A stretch of DNA of 64,000 nt, from positions 3,348,001 through 3,412,000 of the forward strand of contig NZ_CP018151.1 in the NCBI RefSeq assembly GCF_001889265.1. Reading direction: 5' to 3'. This stretch comes from Microbacterium sp. 1.5R. GTDB lineage: Bacteria; Actinomycetota; Actinomycetes; Actinomycetales; Microbacteriaceae. Below the pieces are notes generated by a model. The model worked only from the letters and a program-made list of their open reading frames with translations. It did no database searches and was not told where the DNA came from. Position numbers and translations under genes: made by a program. Of the stretch, positions 60,265 to 64,000 are shown one piece after another (the stretch's first letter is position 1; each line of letters opens with the position of its first letter).

Positions 60265-61692
60265 TCAGGCAGGGGCGCTGAGGAAGGGCGCGAGCGAGGC
60301 GATCGCGGCCTCGACCGCCTTCTGGTCGTTCAGCTCGGCGAATGTGCCCGCCGCTTCTCCGCCGACGATGCCCACCACGACGTTCTCGCCGGTGGCCGGT
60401 GCGAGGTTGATCCACGTGCGGATCAGCGCATCGCCGCCGACCACATGCCAGAGCGTGGCGGCGGAGGCATCCGCTGCATCGGCGCCTTCCTCGGGCTCGG
60501 ACTCGGGCTCGGGCTCGGGCTCGGCCACGATCAACGGATCCTCGAAGCGCAGCCACACCGTCTCGATGCGCCCCATGCCGAGTTCGGCGATCGCTCCGCG
60601 GTGACCGAAGGGCAATGCGGGAGAGAACTGCAGGCCCTCGCTCTTCAGCACACCGAGCGGCACCGTGATCAGCACGCGGTCGAACGACAGCGATTCGCCC
60701 GAGGCGATGCCGAGGCTGACTCCCGCTTCGTCGTAGGCGACGCGACTGACCGGCGACGAGAGGCTCAGCTTCGCACCCTCGAGCAGCCCCTCGATCGCCG
60801 GGGTGAGGTCGCCGAGTGGCGCCACCATCTCGTCGACCGGCAGTCGCGGGGGGAACCACGTCGAGACATCGGACGCATCGGCGCCGGCACTGGCGGCCAC
60901 CGAGGCGAGCAGTGCTGCCAGCCCCGGCTCCTCGAGGTCGGCACCCGCCGCCGCGAGCGCGTCGTCGAGAGACGCGTCGGTCAGGCCCTGCTGGGCAGTC
61001 GCTATGGCGGCCTGCACCGGCTCGATCGGCACCGGCTCGACGTCGCCGTCGGTCGACCGCCACCGCGAGCCGGTGACCGGAACCGTGCGGATGTCGAGGG
61101 CGTTGAGAGCGTCGAGCAGGACGTCGTCGGAGGACCCGAGCAGCCAGCCGCCCAGCTGAGCGGGGAACGGCCAGGCCTTGTCGTCGACCACGGACTGGAC
61201 GCGTCCGCCGACGCGGTCGCGGGCCTCGAACACCGTGACCTGCAGCCCCTCGGCGACGAGGCGAGCTGCGGCGGCCGCACCCGCGAGTCCTGCACCGACG
61301 ATCGCCACACGCTCACCGCTGTCGGCCGCGCGGAGGAGCTGATCGGCGGCCCGGTCTCCAGATCGGAGCGCAGCGGCGATCGTGCCCGGCGCGTCGACAT
61401 CCGTCGCCTCGCCGGAGATGAACAGGCGGTCGTCGATCGGCTCGGCCAGCGCCTCGCGGGCACTCGCCTGCGTGCCGACGGGAGTGAAGCTCGCGGCGCC
61501 CAGCGCGAACGGGTCGGTCGTCCAGGAGCTGCGGGCGAACGCCGCGGGCGTGATCGACCCGGCGGTCGGCTTCGGAGTCGGCGAGCGATCGGGCGTGGGA
61601 GACGGCGCCGGCTCGGGCGTGCAGGAGGCCAGCAGGACTCCCAGGACACCGGCTCCGGCGCCGATCAGCAGTGTGCGACGCGTCATCCTCAT
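60265..61692 (-). CDS. Lipoprotein flavin amine oxidase, apparent circular permutant
   Basis: A 475-aa extracytoplasmic FAD enzyme. Twin-Arg-like MTRRTLL and the lipobox LASC (Cys24) lead to a Pro/Thr linker. The FAD dinucleotide motif IVGAGLAGAAAAARL begins only at residue 131 and is followed by FEARDRVGGRV, as in monoamine-oxidase-type enzymes. Residues about 50-122 (61327-61545) carry SSWTTDPFALGAASF and RLFISGEATDVDAPGTIAAA, which in normal amine oxidases is the last 80 residues and binds the flavin. The C-terminus instead stops where that block would begin. The substrate is unknown. Confidence 0.82.
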   Translation of the reverse strand: MRMTRRTLLIGAGAGVLGVLLASCTPEPAPSPTPDRSPTPKPTAGSITPAAFARSSWTTDPFALGAASFTPVGTQASAREALAEPIDDRLFISGEATDVDAPGTIAAALRSGDRAADQLLRAADSGERVAIVGAGLAGAAAAARLVAEGLQVTVFEARDRVGGRVQSVVDDKAWPFPAQLGGWLLGSSDDVLLDALNALDIRTVPVTGSRWRSTDGDVEPVPIEPVQAAIATAQQGLTDASLDDALAAAGADLEEPGLAALLASVAASAGADASDVSTWFPPRLPVDEMVAPLGDLTPAIEGLLEGAKLSLSSPVSRVAYDEAGVSLGIASGESLSFDRVLITVPLGVLKSEGLQFSPALPFGHRGAIAELGMGRIETVWLRFEDPLIVAEPEPEPESEPEEGADAADASAATLWHVVGGDALIRTWINLAPATGENVVVGIVGGEAAGTFAELNDQKAVEAAIASLAPFLSAPA

Positions 61693-61759
61693 CGTGTCGC
61701 AACGATACCGCGCGCGGGTGGACGACGCGTGCCGGCTGCACCCTGCGAGCCGCGAGCTG

Positions 61760-62191
61760 TCAGCCCCGGCCGCTGCCCGGATGCCAGAGCACGACCTCGG
61801 CCGATCGACGCATGCGGCGACCACTGGGCATCGGGATGACACCGGCGGATCCTGCTGCGAAGACGCGCATGCCCGGGCGGTTCTCACGCTCGGCGCGCAG
61901 AGCGGCGTCGAGTTCGGCGACGCGGCGGCGCAGCATCCGGTTCTCGTCTTCGAGGTCGAGAAGGCGTGCGATCGCAGGAAGGCTGACGCCTTCCGACGAC
62001 AGCTGAGCGACTTCGCGGAGCTGCTCGATGTTGCGGGTCGAATATCGGCGTGAGCCGCCGGACGTCCGGCCGGGCACGACGAGCCCGATGCGGTCGTACT
62101 GTCGCAGGGTCTGCGGGTGCAACCCCGAGAGCTGGGCGGCGACGGCGATCGCGAACACCGGGGTGTCGGCATCCATGTGCTGGTCAGCCAT
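61760..62191 (-). CDS. hspR: Heat-shock repressor HspR (MerR family)
   Basis: The 143-aa repressor binds HAIR sites and controls dnaK and clpB operons in actinobacteria. It has a MerR-type HTH (FAIAVAAQLSGLHPQTLRQYDRIGLV, core LSGLHPQTLRQYDRIGLV) and RRYSTRNIEQLREVAQLSSEG, then a short coiled coil (DLEDENRMLRRRVAELDAAL). It is the fourth gene of the dnaK-grpE-dnaJ-hspR operon, 56 bp after dnaJ. Start ATG at 62191. Confidence 0.95.
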   Translation of the reverse strand: MADQHMDADTPVFAIAVAAQLSGLHPQTLRQYDRIGLVVPGRTSGGSRRYSTRNIEQLREVAQLSSEGVSLPAIARLLDLEDENRMLRRRVAELDAALRAERENRPGMRVFAAGSAGVIPMPSGRRMRRSAEVVLWHPGSGRG

Positions 62192-62247
62192 GTTCCCTCA
62201 CCTCTTCCTCGGTGTTCGCGTTCGTCATCATCAGGTGTTGCGGTTCT

Positions 62248-63237
62248 CTAGCGGCGGGCCTTGGCCATCAGGTCGGCCCGCGGATTCTCCGAGGGCTCGA
62301 GCGCCTGGAACTTCTCCAGCGCCTCCCGAGCGGCTTCATCGAGGTGCGACGGCACCGCGATCTGCAGCTCGGCGAGCAGGTCGCCGGTGCCCTTCGAGGT
62401 CGTGACCCCACGCCCCTTGACGCGCAGAACGCGTCCGGACGGCGTACCGGGCGCGACACGGAGCTTGACCGTGTCGCCGCTCAGAGTGGGAACCTCGATG
62501 GTCGCGCCGAGGGCGGCCTCCGTGAAGGTCACCGGCACGATGACGCGCAGGTTCAGCCCCTCACGGGTGAAGACGGGATGCGGTCGCACAGCGATCTGGA
62601 CCACCACGTCGCCGCTCTCGCCGCCGTCGGGCGAGGGACGCCCGCGGCCGCGCAGCCGGATCTTCTGACCGTCGGCGACGCCCGCGGGGATCTTGACCTT
62701 GAACGGCTTGCCGTCTTCGCCCTGGAGGGTGATCGTCTCGCCCTGCACGGCCGTCACGAAGTCGAGCGTGGTGCGCGCCGTGACGTCGGCCCCCTTCTGG
62801 GGTCCGCCGAAACCGCGGTATCCGCCGGAGGTCTGCCCGAACCGACCGGAGCCGAACGAGCCGCCCTGACCCTGGTTGAACATCGCGAAGATGTCCTCGA
62901 AGTCGGCGGACTGCTGCTGCCCGCGCCCCTGCTGCCCGAACCGGCTGAAGACGTCTTCGAAGCCGCCCGCGCCCGCGCCGCTCGCCGTGAAGCGTGCGCC
63001 CGAGCCCATCGCGCGGATCTCGTCGTACTCCTTGCGCTGTTCGGCGTCAGAGAGCACGGAGTACGCCTCGCTGACCTCTTTGAACTTCGCCTCCGCCTTC
63101 TCATCACCCTGATTGGAATCGGGGTGATACTTGCGAGCGAGCTTGCGGTACGTCTTCTTGAGATCAGCGTCGCTGACATCCTTCGTGACCCCGAGGGTCT
63201 TGTAGAAGTCCTTGTCGAACCAGTCCTGGCTAGCCAT
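62248..63237 (-). CDS. dnaJ: J-domain co-chaperone DnaJ, type without zinc finger
   Basis: The 329-aa co-chaperone stimulates DnaK. The J domain occupies residues 9-75 with HPD at 38-40 (KYHPDSN). A long Gly/Phe/Gln-rich linker (about 80-150; FGQQGRGQQQ, GGFGG-like) and two C-terminal beta domains (ADVTARTTLDFVTAVQGETITL, then FTREGLNLRVIVPVTFTEAALG) follow. The CxxCxGxG zinc-finger repeats of classical DnaJ are absent, which makes it class II (CbpA-like). It starts 7 nt after the grpE stop, so they are coupled; hspR follows. Confidence 0.93.
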   Translation of the reverse strand: MASQDWFDKDFYKTLGVTKDVSDADLKKTYRKLARKYHPDSNQGDEKAEAKFKEVSEAYSVLSDAEQRKEYDEIRAMGSGARFTASGAGAGGFEDVFSRFGQQGRGQQQSADFEDIFAMFNQGQGGSFGSGRFGQTSGGYRGFGGPQKGADVTARTTLDFVTAVQGETITLQGEDGKPFKVKIPAGVADGQKIRLRGRGRPSPDGGESGDVVVQIAVRPHPVFTREGLNLRVIVPVTFTEAALGATIEVPTLSGDTVKLRVAPGTPSGRVLRVKGRGVTTSKGTGDLLAELQIAVPSHLDEAAREALEKFQALEPSENPRADLMAKARR

Positions 63238-63244
63238 CGATCAC

Positions 63245-63886
63245 CTACTCTGCGGGTACGGCGACGACGACCTTCGCGGGACGCAGCTCGACGTCACCGA
63301 GGCGGTAGCCCACCTCGACGACCTCGAGCACCGTGGTCTTGTCGGCGCCCGGGGTGGGCTGCTGGAAGATCGCCTCGTGACGCTGCGGGTCGAATTCCTC
63401 GCCCTTCTCGCCGTACGAGACGACACCGAGACGCTCGACGACCGCACGCACCTTGCCGGCGATGACGGCGAAGGGAGTCCCCTCGACCAGGTCACCGTGT
63501 TGCGCGGCGCGGTCGAGATCGTCGAGCACGGGGATGAGGCCCTTGGCGGCCTCGCCCTTCGCGCGCTCGATCTCGACCTGGCGCTGCTCTTCGGTGCGGC
63601 GGCGGTAGTTGGCGTATTCGGCCTGGAGGCGCTTGAGGTCGTTCAGCAGCGTCGACTCCAGGTCGGCGAGCACAGCATCCTCTGCTGCGGCCTCGCCGGT
63701 CTGGGTGGCGCCGAGGATGTCATCGACCGTCAGATCGTCGGGGGCGCCGTCGACCGGCGTCTCGTCGGATCCTTCTGCGGCCGCGGCCTCGCGCGAGTCG
63801 GGATTCTGCGGCGCGGGGCCGGATGCCTGAGCATCCGACCCCTCGCTGCGAACCTCGTCGTCACCTTCGAAGTTCTTGTCCGTCAT
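63245..63886 (-). CDS. grpE: Nucleotide exchange factor GrpE
   Basis: The 213-aa protein releases ADP from DnaK. An acidic, disordered N-terminus (about 1-75) leads to the long helix LESTLLNDLKRLQAEYANYRRRTEEQR (core RLQAEYANYRRRTEEQ) and a C-terminal beta domain with VLDDLDRAAQHGDL, VRAVVERLGV and the GrpE signature FDPQRHEAIFQQPT near the end. It begins 2 nt after the dnaK stop. The start ATG is at 63886. Confidence 0.95.
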   Translation of the reverse strand: MTDKNFEGDDEVRSEGSDAQASGPAPQNPDSREAAAAEGSDETPVDGAPDDLTVDDILGATQTGEAAAEDAVLADLESTLLNDLKRLQAEYANYRRRTEEQRQVEIERAKGEAAKGLIPVLDDLDRAAQHGDLVEGTPFAVIAGKVRAVVERLGVVSYGEKGEEFDPQRHEAIFQQPTPGADKTTVLEVVEVGYRLGDVELRPAKVVVAVPAE

Positions 63887-63888
63887 GA

Positions 63889-64000
63889 TTACTTCTTCTC
63901 GTCCTCGTCGTCGACGACCTCGGCATCGATGACGTCCTCGTCGGAGGAGGTGTCATCGGCCGGAGCCTCGCCCGCGGCGTCGGCGCTCGGAGCGCCCTCT
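63889..64000 (-). CDS. dnaK: Chaperone DnaK, C-terminal end (partial)
   Basis: The last 37 codons only, ending DDTSSDEDVIDAEVVDDEDEKK followed by TAA (63889-63891); here the core DVIDAEVVDDEDEKK identifies the acidic actinobacterial DnaK tail. The position just before grpE confirms it. The rest of the gene, and the promoter with its expected HAIR site, lie beyond base 64000. Confidence 0.9.
   Translation of the reverse strand, partial: EGAPSADAAGEAPADDTSSDEDVIDAEVVDDEDEKK

Overview
The window is a GC-rich (about 70%) actinobacterial chromosome segment. I infer Microbacteriaceae, probably Microbacterium. The reasons are a dnaK-grpE-dnaJ-hspR heat-shock operon with an HspR-type (HAIR) operator in front of clpB, an LAxTG-type sortase substrate, a DUF222/13E12 HNH protein, many leaderless promoters (TAnnnT 6-7 nt before the start codon) and a heavy GATGCC/GCATCC codon-pair bias. 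I saw no rRNA, tRNA, insertion sequence, prophage or CRISPR array, and no gap over 300 bases without a gene. Promoters are marked only where the sequence decides something.

Layout. 0-5.7 kb: end of an exonuclease III gene, a HAD phosphatase, a cell-wall-anchored repeat protein, a VOC-HxlR-DHFR-like operon and an MFS exporter. 5.8-12.4 kb: histidine kinase/response regulator pair, BenE-like transporter, a membrane protein of unknown function and a NatAB-like ABC exporter. 12.5-23.1 kb: proline catabolism (putA, divergent LysR), nitroreductase, an N-domain-less clpB, coaBC, a TANGO2-like protein and a GlxA/AraC regulator. 23.2-31.7 kb: small membrane proteins (two tandem paralogues), two GT4 glycosyltransferases, a DUF222-HNH protein, a MarR pair and minor genes.

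31.8-45.4 kb is a compact N-glycan (high-mannose) utilisation locus: GH38 alpha-mannosidase, LacI regulator, GH5 probable beta-mannosidase, CUT1 sugar ABC importer without an ATPase, GH92 alpha-mannosidase and a secreted EndoH-like GH18. Five copies of a 14-bp LacI-type operator (CTnnAnCGnTnnAG, one slightly degenerate) sit in front of every transcription unit, so the locus reads as one regulon: release outside the cell, import, then trimming in the cytoplasm. Next to it lies a separately regulated LacI plus fucose-isomerase-like pair (45.4-48.2 kb).

48.2-58.8 kb: an acyl-CoA ligase and a tripartite tricarboxylate transporter operon with a DHDPS-family aldolase. A GntR regulator at 58.2-58.8 kb probably controls that operon, because related palindromes lie before both. 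Between the two, on the opposite strand, is a four-gene overlapping operon: SpoIIE-type phosphatase, BcsA-like polysaccharide synthase with a large inserted domain and no PilZ domain, STAS antagonist, and GHKL anti-sigma-like kinase. It looks like a partner-switching module dedicated to an exopolysaccharide synthase and is the least conventional system in the window.

58.9-64 kb: DoxX, a Pr6Pr-family membrane protein, a lipoprotein flavin amine oxidase whose C-terminal FAD motif has moved to the N-terminus (apparent circular permutation), then hspR, dnaJ, grpE and the end of dnaK.
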